From Maridesulfovibrio ferrireducens (GTDB taxonomy: Bacteria; Desulfobacterota; Desulfovibrionia; Desulfovibrionales; Desulfovibrionaceae), in assembly GCF_016342405.1 (NCBI RefSeq), contig NZ_JAEINN010000021.1, positions 1-36,830 on the forward strand: DNA of 36,830 nt, in the 5' to 3' direction. A model generated the notes under the pieces. That model saw only the letters and a program-made list of their open reading frames with translations. It was not told the origin of the DNA and did no database searches. A program made the translations under genes and the position numbers. This document shows positions 1 through 9,162 of this stretch, piece by piece; positions within the stretch are counted from its first letter, which is position 1; every line of letters begins with the position of its first letter.

Positions 1-209
1 GAGAAGCTGTAAAGTTAACGCAGCTTATCCTTTATGCAAAGTTCATTAGAGTTGCACTTGCGAGTTGAATTCAGGAAATAAAATAAATAGAAAGGGTTTG
101 TGAGTATAGCCGTTGCTTAGTACTTTTGTTATGGTTTAAAAATATTTTTGTAATCTGTAATAATAACCCTCTGCCGCCCCTTTTCAGGTGAGAGGACGGG
201 AATTCCCTG

Positions 210-2432
210 ATGCGCTTTTCCTTAAGAAGAAAAATAATCACGATTGCCTGTGGAGCTGCAGTTATTCCCATTGTGGCAATGCTTGTTCTCATCAATATTT
301 TGGAATCCAGCTTAAGCGAAAGTGTCGCTTCGGAAATTCACACTCTTATAACATCCCATGTTTCTCAGGTAACCAGTGATCTTTACGAGGAATGTCGGAC
401 TTCGAACGAGTTGCTTGTGCTCGAAACGAAGCGGGCTGCAAAGGCCTTGCAGGCAATGATTGACGAGGGCGGCGACATCAGGCTTTTGAAAAAAGAATCG
501 GAATGGTCGCTTGTCAATTCGCGAGTAAAAGAGAAAAAAATTACCGTTCCTGTGCTTATGATCGGTGATTATAGTTTGACTTACGGTAAGCGCAAAAATG
601 AATCACTCCCTCTTTTGGTTGAAGCCTCTGAAATTTCAGGAGCCTATTGTACCATTTATCAGCGTGTTAATCCTGAAGGGGATATGTTGGTTGTCGATAC
701 TACTTCTAAAGTAAAAAAAGAAAGCATGGGACTTGGCAGTATCTATTATTCACTAAGTGCAGAAGGGAAAAGAGACTCTATTATTGATGAGATCCTTTCC
801 GGACGGCCTGTAAGTCGACATTGTGAAGAGGATGATGGCATCAAGTTTCTTGCTTATTCCCCTCTTCGGGATCAGGCAGGGGCTGTTGTGGGTATGCTTA
901 GTGTCCACATGCGAGACGATATTTCTGACAATCTGCACAAGTCTATTCTTAAGACCTCTATTAATAAATCCGGTTTTGTCTGGGTTCTCGGTACCAAGGG
1001 AAAAAATCGTGGAAAATATATTCTATCGCATTTCAGCAGCCCTGAAGAAGAAGCAGCATTAAAAACCGGTCAGCAACACGAGGCTTTTGTCACAGAATTG
1101 ATTTCGCAAGCAATTAACGCCGGAGAAGGTAAGCTGCTGACTAAGGAATATCTTTGGAAGCTGGGCTCTGACGATGAAGGGCGGATGAAACTTTCTGTTT
1201 ACACATATTTTGCGCCGTGGGGCTGGGTCATCGGTTCCGGAGTCTATCTTGATGAATATAACGGTATTCGAGATCGTTTGACCGGGACAATGGCTAAACT
1301 TACCCAGTGGCTTGGCATTACGGGTTTTGTACTTCTGATATTGACACTGGTTGTTTCAACGTATGCGAGCGGACTTATCGCCAATCCCATAAGTCATATG
1401 GTTGGTATCTCCAAAATGATTGCAAACGGAGATATTTTCGAAGCCAAGCGTTCTATTGAGATGATTGAAAAGGTTTGTCCCAATGCCCGTAAAGCAGCCC
1501 GGAATGTCGATCGGCAGGAGAATCTTGATGAAACTGGGCAACTTTATCTCGCGGTCAGGGATATGGTCGAGAACCTCGGTTCCCTTGTGGGACAGGTTCA
1601 GCGCTCAGGAATTCAGGTAACGACTTCTTCTACGGAGATTGCCGCTTCGGCTAGACAGTTAGATATGACTTTTAATCAGCAGGCTTCTGCAACTACTCAG
1701 ATAAGCGCTACCAGTACGGAAATTTCAGCAAATTCGGGCGAATTGGCCGGAACCATGCAGGAAGTTACAGCTTCTGCTTCAAACATGGCTCTGTTGGCGC
1801 AGGAAGGGCAGGATGGGTTGAAGACCATGATTAGAATCATGAATGACCTGAGCGTTGCCACTTCAAGTATCACTGATAAATTAGCCGGAATTAATGAACG
1901 GGCAAATTCTATTGAGGGGATTGTCGGGACAATCACAAAAGTTGCTGACAGGACAAATTTACTTTCCCTGAATGCGGCAATTGAGGCTGAAAAGGCAGGA
2001 AAGTTCGGACAGGGTTTCTCCGTTGTTGCCGGAGAGATAAGGCGGCTTGCGGATCAAACTTCTGTAGCGGCTCTTGAAATTGAGAATATGATCGGTAACA
2101 TGCGTGTTGCTGTTGATTCAGGAGTTGTTGAGATGGATCGTTTTGCTGATGATGTCCGTTGCGGAGCCGGAAAGGCCGTAAAGCTTGGAAAGAAGCTTGA
2201 TGGAATTATGATGGGAGTTCGAGACCTTAATCCCAGAATCGAGTTGGTGAATGACGGTATGTCCGCACAGGCCGAAGGCGCGGAACAGATAAGCGAGGCA
2301 CTGGGGCAACTTTCAGATACGTCAACTCATACTTCCGAAGCCCTTGGAGAGTTCAATCGGGCTGCATTTCAGCTTAATGAGGCTGTTCAGGGGTTGCGCG
2401 ATGAAGTTTCGCGTTTCAAGGTGAGTGAGTAA
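210..2432 (+). CDS. Methyl-accepting chemotaxis protein with double Cache sensor (WspA position)
   Basis: Inner-membrane chemoreceptor that should sense a periplasmic ligand and control the CheA encoded downstream. Visible parts: TM1 at about residues 11-31; a long periplasmic region to about 360 ending in the Cache_2-like string FAPWGWVIGSGVYLDE; TM2 at about 362-386; a HAMP-like segment with an unusually long connector; and a signalling hairpin with [15 protein letters not shown] and EIRRLADQT. The strings RRLADQT and SGVVEMDRF resemble WspA-type (alternative cellular function) receptors as I recall them. No CheR-tethering pentapeptide is seen at the C-terminus. The start follows AGGA at 192-195 with wide spacing, so the RBS is weak. 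The stop overlaps the next gene's ATG by one base. The ligand is unknown. Confidence 0.93.
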   Translation: MRFSLRRKIITIACGAAVIPIVAMLVLINILESSLSESVASEIHTLITSHVSQVTSDLYEECRTSNELLVLETKRAAKALQAMIDEGGDIRLLKKESEWSLVNSRVKEKKITVPVLMIGDYSLTYGKRKNESLPLLVEASEISGAYCTIYQRVNPEGDMLVVDTTSKVKKESMGLGSIYYSLSAEGKRDSIIDEILSGRPVSRHCEEDDGIKFLAYSPLRDQAGAVVGMLSVHMRDDISDNLHKSILKTSINKSGFVWVLGTKGKNRGKYILSHFSSPEEEAALKTGQQHEAFVTELISQAINAGEGKLLTKEYLWKLGSDDEGRMKLSVYTYFAPWGWVIGSGVYLDEYNGIRDRLTGTMAKLTQWLGITGFVLLILTLVVSTYASGLIANPISHMVGISKMIANGDIFEAKRSIEMIEKVCPNARKAARNVDRQENLDETGQLYLAVRDMVENLGSLVGQVQRSGIQVTTSSTEIAASARQLDMTFNQQASATTQISATSTEISANSGELAGTMQEVTASASNMALLAQEGQDGLKTMIRIMNDLSVATSSITDKLAGINERANSIEGIVGTITKVADRTNLLSLNAAIEAEKAGKFGQGFSVVAGEIRRLADQTSVAALEIENMIGNMRVAVDSGVVEMDRFADDVRCGAGKAVKLGKKLDGIMMGVRDLNPRIELVNDGMSAQAEGAEQISEALGQLSDTSTHTSEALGEFNRAAFQLNEAVQGLRDEVSRFKVSE

Positions 2433-2917
2433 TGCTCGTTCTTACTTTCAGAATAGGACAATACGCTTACGGACTTGAAGCCCGCTTTGTCGCTGAGGTC
2501 GTTCCACCGACTATTTATAAAGAACTTCCGCGTTCTCCGGGGTATGTTAAGGGAATATTTAACTATCGTGGTACAATTACACCTGTTGTGGATCTTTCAA
2601 TGCTTGCGACTGATACGGCTTGCAAACCTTTGATGAGTACCCGGGTAATTATTTTAGATTTTGCTGATATTGATTCTGCTGAAGAGCGTGGTGAAAGGTA
2701 TCTGGGTTTGCTTGCGGAAAATATAACTGAAACTGTAAAACTTTTTGATTCGGATTTTGAATCTTCCGGCTTAGAAATTCCTGATGCTCCGTGGCTTGGA
2801 AAGGTTGCGAGAATTGAAGGTGGTATGCTTCAACTTATTAAACCGGGCAAACTGCTTTCTGAAGAGTTGCGGACAGTTCTTTTTTCCAAGTCAGAAATAG
2901 AACAGGTTGATGGTTAA
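2432..2917 (+). CDS. cheW: CheW-type coupling protein (WspB position)
   Basis: A 161-residue single-domain CheW adaptor that would link the receptor to the CheA kinase at the membrane. The whole protein is one CheW fold. It opens with the typical LTFRIGQYAYGLEARFVAEV, and the motif YVKGIFNYRGTITPVVDL marks the central CheW signature. Its ATG overlaps the TAA of the upstream receptor by one base (TAATG), which implies translational coupling. It is the second gene of a layout identical to wspABCDEF. Confidence 0.95.
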   Translation: MLVLTFRIGQYAYGLEARFVAEVVPPTIYKELPRSPGYVKGIFNYRGTITPVVDLSMLATDTACKPLMSTRVIILDFADIDSAEERGERYLGLLAENITETVKLFDSDFESSGLEIPDAPWLGKVARIEGGMLQLIKPGKLLSEELRTVLFSKSEIEQVDG

Positions 2918-2920
2918 AAT

Positions 2921-4165
2921 ATGAATCTTGAGCCGTTTCAAAAAATCCTTAAAAGGGCCATGGGCCTTGCTCCGGAATCTCTCGGAAAATCAGGAGTCTG
3001 TCATGCCTTGCAGGTAAGGATGCGGGCGGCTGGTTGCAGCGAGTCTGAATATCTGAGGCTGCTTCAAACTGATGAACAGGAAATTTCAGAACTGATTGAA
3101 GAGATTGTTGTGCCTGAGACGTGGTTTTTTAGGGATACAAAACCTTTTGAACTGCTTTCAGAAACAGCCGTGAGTTGCCGCAGAGAAGTGTATAAAGTGT
3201 TAAGTGCTCCATGTTCTACAGGAGAGGAGCCTTATTCCGCTGCTATGGCTCTTATGGGGGCAGGTCTGTCTACCGATCGCATCAAAGTTGATGCAGTGGA
3301 TATCAGCAAGCGTGCATTATCCAGAGCTAAAGAAGGAATTTATACCGACAACTCGTTTAGATCAGAATTGCCTGTTTACGCTAAAAATTGTTTTAAAAAA
3401 TGTGAACAAGGGCGGAAGTTAGTTGATAGGGTTAAGGATGTTGTAAGCTTCTATTCAGGGAATATTGTTGAGGGGGAGCTTCCGCTCGGACAATACGATG
3501 CTATTTTTTGCAGGAATTTGATCATTTATCTAGATGAAAGTTCAAGGGAATGTTTAGCTGAACTGTTTAATGAAAGATTGAAAAAGGACGGGTTGCTTTT
3601 TGTGGGGCATGCTGAGGCCTTACCGCTTTTTAATAAATATTTCACTCAGGTAAAAAAGTCCGGGGTTTTTGCTTTTAAGAAGACAGAAAAGAAAAGCGTA
3701 GACAGGGCAGTTAAGTCTTTCAACTGCATCAAGTCGAAATATCCGGCTTATCCAGTTCGTAGTGACTTGGTTTTGCCTGAACAACGTAAAAAAAGATTAA
3801 TTAAGAAGCCTTTGATTGATACAGATACGTCTCAACAGCCTGAAAAAATAAAGTTTTCATTAAGTGATGTTAGGCTTTTGGCAGACAGGGGAGAAACCTC
3901 AAAAGCCTTGTCATTATGTCAGAATATTCTGGTGAGTGACGGTCCTGAGGCGAATCTTCTGCACTTGTGCGGTTTACTTTATGAAGCACAGGGAGAGCCT
4001 ATGCAGGCTGAAGAGTATTATGGAAAAGCATTGTATTTGAATCCGCAGCACTTGGATTCTCTGGTGCACCTTGCGTTGCTGGTCGAAACCAGAGGTGATG
4101 AACGTAAGGCTGCTCTTCTTCGTAACCGGGTCCGGCGGGCCGAAAAGCAAAATGAGGCCGGCTAA
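2921..4165 (+). CDS. cheR: CheR-type receptor methyltransferase with C-terminal TPR (WspC-like)
   Basis: SAM-dependent glutamate methyltransferase that should methylate the cognate receptors for adaptation. An N-terminal all-alpha CheR domain contains VPETWFFRD (about residues 64-72). The SAM-binding motif SAPCSTGEEPYS lies at about 95-106, and FCRNLIIYLD forms the later catalytic-domain strand. After a Lys-rich linker (about 260-310), residues 325-400 look like two TPR units (LCGLLYEAQGEPMQAEEYYG). A C-terminal TPR is characteristic of WspC-type CheR and could replace pentapeptide tethering, which fits the lack of a visible pentapeptide on the receptors. It starts 3 bp after cheW, and its TAA overlaps the next ATG. 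Confidence 0.94.
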   Translation: MNLEPFQKILKRAMGLAPESLGKSGVCHALQVRMRAAGCSESEYLRLLQTDEQEISELIEEIVVPETWFFRDTKPFELLSETAVSCRREVYKVLSAPCSTGEEPYSAAMALMGAGLSTDRIKVDAVDISKRALSRAKEGIYTDNSFRSELPVYAKNCFKKCEQGRKLVDRVKDVVSFYSGNIVEGELPLGQYDAIFCRNLIIYLDESSRECLAELFNERLKKDGLLFVGHAEALPLFNKYFTQVKKSGVFAFKKTEKKSVDRAVKSFNCIKSKYPAYPVRSDLVLPEQRKKRLIKKPLIDTDTSQQPEKIKFSLSDVRLLADRGETSKALSLCQNILVSDGPEANLLHLCGLLYEAQGEPMQAEEYYGKALYLNPQHLDSLVHLALLVETRGDERKAALLRNRVRRAEKQNEAG

Positions 4166-4821
4166 TGCTTGATACCTGTTGGAATGAAATAGGTTATGTC
4201 GGTGACAGGTCATGTCCAGAGCTTACGAAGTGGAGTCATTGCTTTAATTGTCCGCAGTTCACTCAAGCCGGATTGAGTCTATTACATAGAGAACCTCCCG
4301 AAGGGTATCTGGCTGAAAATTCCGTGGCGGTTTCAATTGCCAAAGATGAAGAGGTCGCAGAAACTTCCGGGGCAGTTGTATTTAGAATTTCAAAAGAATG
4401 GCTGGCTCTGTCATCACTTGTTTTTGTTTCGGTTCTTGAACTTAGAAAGATACGGCCTGTTCCTCATAAAAGTGGTAAATATTTTAAAGGATTATCAAGT
4501 CTTCAAGGACAGATAGTCCCTGTTGTTTCAGTCCGTGACCTTTTGGGGCTTGAAAGGGAATATCTTACTGAAGAAGAAAAAGGGTTCAGAGTTTACAGCA
4601 GGTTCATCTGTTTAGATCGGGGACTTGGCCGGTGGATTTTTGAAGCTGACGAGGTTTTGGGAGTGCATCATTACTTTGCTGATGCTTTGCTTGATGCCCC
4701 TGCTACCGTTTCAAAAGCTCCTGCTGCGTATACCAAAGGGTTGTTTGATCTTGATGAAAAACGGGTCTCTCTTCTTGATGAAGAGTTGTTATTTGAAGCA
4801 TTTAATCGCATCATAAAATAG
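4165..4821 (+). CDS. cheW: CheW-type coupling protein with Cys-rich N-terminal extension (WspD-like)
   Basis: Second CheW adaptor of the cluster, 218 residues. Residues 1-60 form an extension with four clustered cysteines (C5, C17, C26, C29) in the pattern CWNEIGYVGDRSC...HCFNCP. The CheW domain follows (about 68-215), with VVFRISKEWLALSS and KGLSSLQGQIVPVVSVRDLLG. I recall the same Cys-rich head from WspD-type proteins, so it appears conserved rather than incidental, and it could bind metal or act as a redox element. It is translationally coupled to cheR by TAATG. It probably shares or competes for receptor and CheA binding with the first CheW. Confidence 0.92.
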   Translation: MLDTCWNEIGYVGDRSCPELTKWSHCFNCPQFTQAGLSLLHREPPEGYLAENSVAVSIAKDEEVAETSGAVVFRISKEWLALSSLVFVSVLELRKIRPVPHKSGKYFKGLSSLQGQIVPVVSVRDLLGLEREYLTEEEKGFRVYSRFICLDRGLGRWIFEADEVLGVHHYFADALLDAPATVSKAPAAYTKGLFDLDEKRVSLLDEELLFEAFNRIIK

Positions 4822-4860
4822 TGGCGGAAATTTTGGACAGCCTGACAGGGAGTATTTAAC

Positions 4861-7800
4861 GTGACGCGCGATATGGGCGATCTTTCCATGCTTGAGCTTT
4901 TTCGCATGGAGGCTGAAAACCACACTAAGGTGCTATTCTCGGGCTTGCCCACCCTTGCAGAAGGAGATCACTCCTCTGAACTGGTGGAACCTCTTATGCG
5001 TGCGGCAGCGTCCCTTAAAGGCGCGGCGCGCATAGTCGGTCTTGCTGATGCAATAGAAGTTGCCGGAACGCTTGAATCCGTTTTGGAGCTATGCCGGAGC
5101 GGGAAAGTTGCGGCTTCGGCAAGTATTATTGAGGGGATGCTTTCAGCTACTGAATTTTTATCCAATCTTGCCGCTGTGGAAGTGGAAGAAATGGATAAGT
5201 GGCTTGAGGAGAATAATTCCTCCCGCACGGAAATAGTCTCTTCTTTGCAAAAAGGAAAAGACGTTGAACCTATACCTGTGCCCACGCCTAAACTCGATCC
5301 TGAACCTGTTTTTGAACTAGAATCTAAACCCGAAATTTTAGAAGCTTCACCCAAAAAGAAAGTAGCACTGGCGGATGCCTCTATGCTCGATCTTTTTCGT
5401 ATGGAAGCGGAGAGTCACTCTCAGTCGTTATCTTCCGGTCTGCTTGAACTTGAAAAGAACCAGTCTCCTGAAAATGTGGAACCGCTCATGCGGGCTGCCC
5501 ATTCTTTAAAAGGAGCGGGGCGAATTGTCGGACTGAACGGAGTCGTTGAACTGTCTCACGCCATGGAAGATGTCCTTGAAGCGTGCCGCAAAGGCGAACG
5601 AGTTTTAGTTTCTCAGGATATAGACAGATTGCTTGCCGCAACGGATTTCTTTTCTGAAATGGCTAAGACTGAAGCTGACCAGCTTGAAACGTGGTTGTCT
5701 GATAATTCTTCTTCCATGCAGAGCGTTGCTAAGGAATTAGCCAAACCTCCGTCTGTCCAAAGTACTGTTCCAGAAATTTCTGAGCCTCAGGTTGTAGAGC
5801 CACCAGTTGTAGAACCTCCGGTTGAACAAGCGCCTAAAGTGGACGTTCCACTTGCAGATCTTTCCATGCTCGATCTTTTCCGCATGGAAGCAGAGAGCAA
5901 TTCACAGTCACTTACAGCCGGTCTTTTGGCACTTGAAAAGGATCAGTCTGCTGATAAGGTTGAACCTTTGATGCGCGCAGCCCATTCAATGAAAGGGGCT
6001 GCCAGAATTGTGGGGCTGACGGATGCAGTTGCTCTTGCGCATGCGATGGAAGATTTGCTGGTTGCCTGCCAGAAAGGTGAAGTTAAACTGACGGCTGACC
6101 AAATAGATGTTTTGCTCGCTTCAACCGATATTTACGGAGAAGTTGCCCAGCTTGATACAGATGCTATTCAGGGTTTTCTGACAGATGAGAAGCCCACAAT
6201 GGATCTGCTTGAAAAAGGACTTCGTGGTGATGAAGCTGAAGTTAAAAAGGTGCTTTCGGAGATAAAATCTGTTCATGCTGACATTGTTTCGGATAATGAA
6301 ACATCGGTCTCTTTGCCGGAAGTAAATGAAAAAGAAATTTCTGATAAAAAAAATAAGCCTGAAGTTAAAGAATCTGTTTCACCGATAAAAAAGAGTTTAA
6401 AAAGTAATGACGCAGTGGTCAGAGTCTCCGCAGGAAATCTTAACAGGTTGATGGCTCTTGCCGGAGAAAGTCTGGTTGAGGCCGGAAGGCTCGGTACTTT
6501 TGCATCCTCGTTGCTCAGGTTGAAATCCGGTCAGCGCGATTTGATGAAAGCCTTTGAAAGAGCGGGAGAAAGAGTAGGAAACGGCGAATCTCTGTCATAT
6601 ATAATGGACGAGATAAAGGCTGTTATGAGTGAAAATCAAGTATTACTGGCAACGTATTCCAGTGATTTTGATACCTATCGCAGACGTTCGGATAATATTT
6701 CCGGCAGACTTTATAATGAAGTTGTTGCCAGCCGTATGCGGCCGTTTTCCGACGGGGGACGTGGTTTTCCCCGCTTGGTGCGGGATCTTGCCCGTTCTCT
6801 TGGAAAAGAGGTTGATTTCGTTGTTGAAGGAGAAGCAACAGCCGTGGACAGGGATATCCTTGAACGGCTTGAGGCTCCGCTGAATCATATAATCAGGAAT
6901 TCGGTTGACCATGGTATTGAAATGGGACCGGACCGGGTTGCCGCTGGAAAGCCTTCGAAGGGTACCATCAAAGTTATTGCCGGACACAGGGCTGGAATGC
7001 TTTTTATTGAAGTGCGTGATGACGGCAGAGGGATAGATCCCGAACGTATCAGAGCCAAGGTTGTTGAAAAGAAACTTGCGCCGGGCAGAATGGCGGCTGA
7101 AATGAGTCGCGCTGAGTTGATGGAATTTCTGTTTCTTCCGGGCTTTTCGACCGCAGGAAAAGTCACTGAAATTTCAGGGCGCGGAGTCGGACTTGATGTT
7201 GTACACGCCATGGTTCAGGAAGTTGGCGGAACAGTAAGAGCTGATTCTGTTCCCGGTGAGGGAATGTCTTTTTCCATGCAGCTACCGCTGACCCTTTCGG
7301 TAATACGCACCCTTCTGGTTGAAATTTCCGGTGAACCATATGCCCTTCCACTAAGCCGTATCAGTAGGATTGCTTCTATTCTACCTGCTCAGTTGAAGCT
7401 CGTCGAAGATAGACAATATGTCTCCCTTGATAATTCTAATGTCGGGCTTGTTCCGGCTTCGCAAATTCTTGGTACAGAGACTTCAAAAAAAGAAGAAGAG
7501 GCTGTTAAGGTAGTTGTTATCAGTGATCGTATGAATAAATACGGGTTGGTTGTTGATGATTTTATGGGAGAGCAGGACCTTGTAGTTAGGCCGCTTGATC
7601 ACAGATTCGGCAAAGTGCCCGATGTTAATTCCGTAGCGCTCATGCCTGACGGATCGCCTGTTCTGATTTTAGATGCTGAAGATCTTGTGCGCTCAATTGA
7701 TAATCTGCTTTCAGGCGGAAGACTCAGCAAAGTCGGTATGGATGTCGTTGATAAAGGTCCGGTTCAGCGAATTCTGGTTGTTGATGACTCTCTTACTGTG

Positions 7801-8139
7801 CGGGAAGTTGAGCGTAAGCTTTTAACCAATCACGGTTATGAAGTAGATACGGCAGTAGATGGAATGGACGGGTTTAACGCCCTTGCTACGGGTCATTATG
7901 ATCTAGTGGTTACGGATGTTGATATGCCTAGAATGAACGGGCTGGAATTGACCAGAAAAATAAAATCCGATTCTGACTTGAAATCCATTCCGGTAATGAT
8001 GGTTTCATATAAAGACCGGGAGGAAGATAAACTGCGCGGGCTTGAAGCAGGCGCGGATTATTATTTTACGAAAAGCAGCTTTCATGATGAAACTCTTTTA
8101 ATAGCTGTAGAGGATCTGATCGGTGAGGTTATGAAGTGA
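4861..8139 (+). CDS. cheA: Hybrid chemotaxis histidine kinase CheA with three Hpt domains and a receiver (WspE-like)
   Basis: Central kinase of the cluster, 1092 residues. Order: Hpt1 (about 7-115), Hpt2 (about 172-280), Hpt3 (about 333-440), dimerisation region (about 515-640), HATPase (N box NHIIRNSVDHG, then DDGRGIDPERI and GRGVGLDVVH), CheW-like domain (about 800-940), and REC (about 969-1090) with acidic pair D975/D976 and phospho-acceptor D1019. Hpt2 and Hpt3 keep the phospho-histidine in AAHSLKG (H214) and AAHSMKG (H375). Hpt1 reads AAASLKG, with Ala50 replacing His. The GTG start at 4861 has AGGGAG at 4847-4852, 8 bases upstream. An in-frame ATG at 4873 is possible but worse placed. 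It would phosphorylate CheB and the REC-PP2C protein. Confidence 0.96.
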   Translation: MTRDMGDLSMLELFRMEAENHTKVLFSGLPTLAEGDHSSELVEPLMRAAASLKGAARIVGLADAIEVAGTLESVLELCRSGKVAASASIIEGMLSATEFLSNLAAVEVEEMDKWLEENNSSRTEIVSSLQKGKDVEPIPVPTPKLDPEPVFELESKPEILEASPKKKVALADASMLDLFRMEAESHSQSLSSGLLELEKNQSPENVEPLMRAAHSLKGAGRIVGLNGVVELSHAMEDVLEACRKGERVLVSQDIDRLLAATDFFSEMAKTEADQLETWLSDNSSSMQSVAKELAKPPSVQSTVPEISEPQVVEPPVVEPPVEQAPKVDVPLADLSMLDLFRMEAESNSQSLTAGLLALEKDQSADKVEPLMRAAHSMKGAARIVGLTDAVALAHAMEDLLVACQKGEVKLTADQIDVLLASTDIYGEVAQLDTDAIQGFLTDEKPTMDLLEKGLRGDEAEVKKVLSEIKSVHADIVSDNETSVSLPEVNEKEISDKKNKPEVKESVSPIKKSLKSNDAVVRVSAGNLNRLMALAGESLVEAGRLGTFASSLLRLKSGQRDLMKAFERAGERVGNGESLSYIMDEIKAVMSENQVLLATYSSDFDTYRRRSDNISGRLYNEVVASRMRPFSDGGRGFPRLVRDLARSLGKEVDFVVEGEATAVDRDILERLEAPLNHIIRNSVDHGIEMGPDRVAAGKPSKGTIKVIAGHRAGMLFIEVRDDGRGIDPERIRAKVVEKKLAPGRMAAEMSRAELMEFLFLPGFSTAGKVTEISGRGVGLDVVHAMVQEVGGTVRADSVPGEGMSFSMQLPLTLSVIRTLLVEISGEPYALPLSRISRIASILPAQLKLVEDRQYVSLDNSNVGLVPASQILGTETSKKEEEAVKVVVISDRMNKYGLVVDDFMGEQDLVVRPLDHRFGKVPDVNSVALMPDGSPVLILDAEDLVRSIDNLLSGGRLSKVGMDVVDKGPVQRILVVDDSLTVREVERKLLTNHGYEVDTAVDGMDGFNALATGHYDLVVTDVDMPRMNGLELTRKIKSDSDLKSIPVMMVSYKDREEDKLRGLEAGADYYFTKSSFHDETLLIAVEDLIGEVMK

Positions 8140-9140
8140 GAATTGGTATAGTCAATGATATGGCAATGGCTGTGGAAGTCCTGAAAAGAATTGTCAACGG
8201 GGCTGGATTTCAAGTGGCGTGGGTCGCATTTAACGGTGAAGAAGCTGTTTTTAAATGCTGTAGAGATGTTCCTGATATCGTGCTGATGGATCTGATTATG
8301 CCGGTGATGGACGGAGCAGAAGCAACCCGCCGCATAATGAAGGAATGTCCCTGTTCCATATTGGTTGTTACAGCCAGTATTGAGAGCAATGCTTCAAAAG
8401 TATTCGAAGCAATGGGTGCCGGAGCGCTCGATGTTGTTACCACTCCCGAAATGGGAATAGGTGGTGAGCTTGAAGGGGCAAAAAATCTTACTGCTAAAAT
8501 TTCATTGATCAGAAGATTGCAGGGCGTTGAAGTAGAAAAAGAGGTTAAACCGATTACTGTTGCCTCTTTAAAAAGAACTCCCAGACTGCTTGCAATCGGA
8601 AGCTCCACAGGTGGTCCGACGGCTTTGGCAACAGTTCTCGGAGCTTTGCCGGCTGATTTTCCTGCTGCGATTGTCATTATTCAGCATGTGGACGGGAGTT
8701 TTTCGGAAAATCTCGCTAATTGGCTTAACGGACAGACGAAATTGGAAGTTAGCCTAGCAAAAAGAGGCGATATTTTACACGCTGGTAAAGTTCTTCTGGC
8801 TCCCGGGAACAGGAATATGCTTCTGGGAACGGGCGGGATAGTTCATCTTACAGACGGACCGGGGGAGAGTTTGTATGTTCCTTCGGTGGATATTTTTTTT
8901 AAGAGCCTCTGTTGTGCCGGGATACCCGAAGGTTCAGCCGCAGTTCTTTTGACGGGAATGGGCGCGGATGGTGCGAAAGGTCTTCTTGAGTTAAGAGAAA
9001 AGGGCTGGATGACCATTGCACAGGATAAAGAGAGCAGCGTTGTGTGGGGAATGCCCGGAGCTGCGGTGAAGCTAGGCGCGGCTCGGAAGGTTAGTTCTAT
9101 TGAGAGTATGGCGCAGGTTTTGATCAGACATTTTAAGTAA
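8136..9140 (+). CDS. cheB: CheB chemotaxis response regulator / protein-glutamate methylesterase (WspF-like)
   Basis: 334 residues. An N-terminal receiver (DIVLMDLIMPVMDGAEATRR, phospho-Asp near residue 52) is joined to a CheB methylesterase domain. The catalytic triad can be read as Ser in GSSTGGPT, His in IIQHVDGSF and Asp in GMGADG. It removes methyl groups from receptor glutamates and, by analogy with WspF, damps the pathway. Its GTG start overlaps the cheA stop (GTGA), indicating translational coupling. It also fits CheB-type glutamine deamidation, and no cheD is present in the window. Confidence 0.96.
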   Translation: MRIGIVNDMAMAVEVLKRIVNGAGFQVAWVAFNGEEAVFKCCRDVPDIVLMDLIMPVMDGAEATRRIMKECPCSILVVTASIESNASKVFEAMGAGALDVVTTPEMGIGGELEGAKNLTAKISLIRRLQGVEVEKEVKPITVASLKRTPRLLAIGSSTGGPTALATVLGALPADFPAAIVIIQHVDGSFSENLANWLNGQTKLEVSLAKRGDILHAGKVLLAPGNRNMLLGTGGIVHLTDGPGESLYVPSVDIFFKSLCCAGIPEGSAAVLLTGMGADGAKGLLELREKGWMTIAQDKESSVVWGMPGAAVKLGAARKVSSIESMAQVLIRHFK

Positions 9141-9162
9141 ACTATTTCACGGAGACTGTTAA

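Noticed and set aside
90-116. Sigma-28-like promoter (GAAA-N15-GCCGTTGC) upstream of the first MCP
   Set aside because: Both halves deviate from TAAA-N15-GCCGATAA, so the match is too weak to call.
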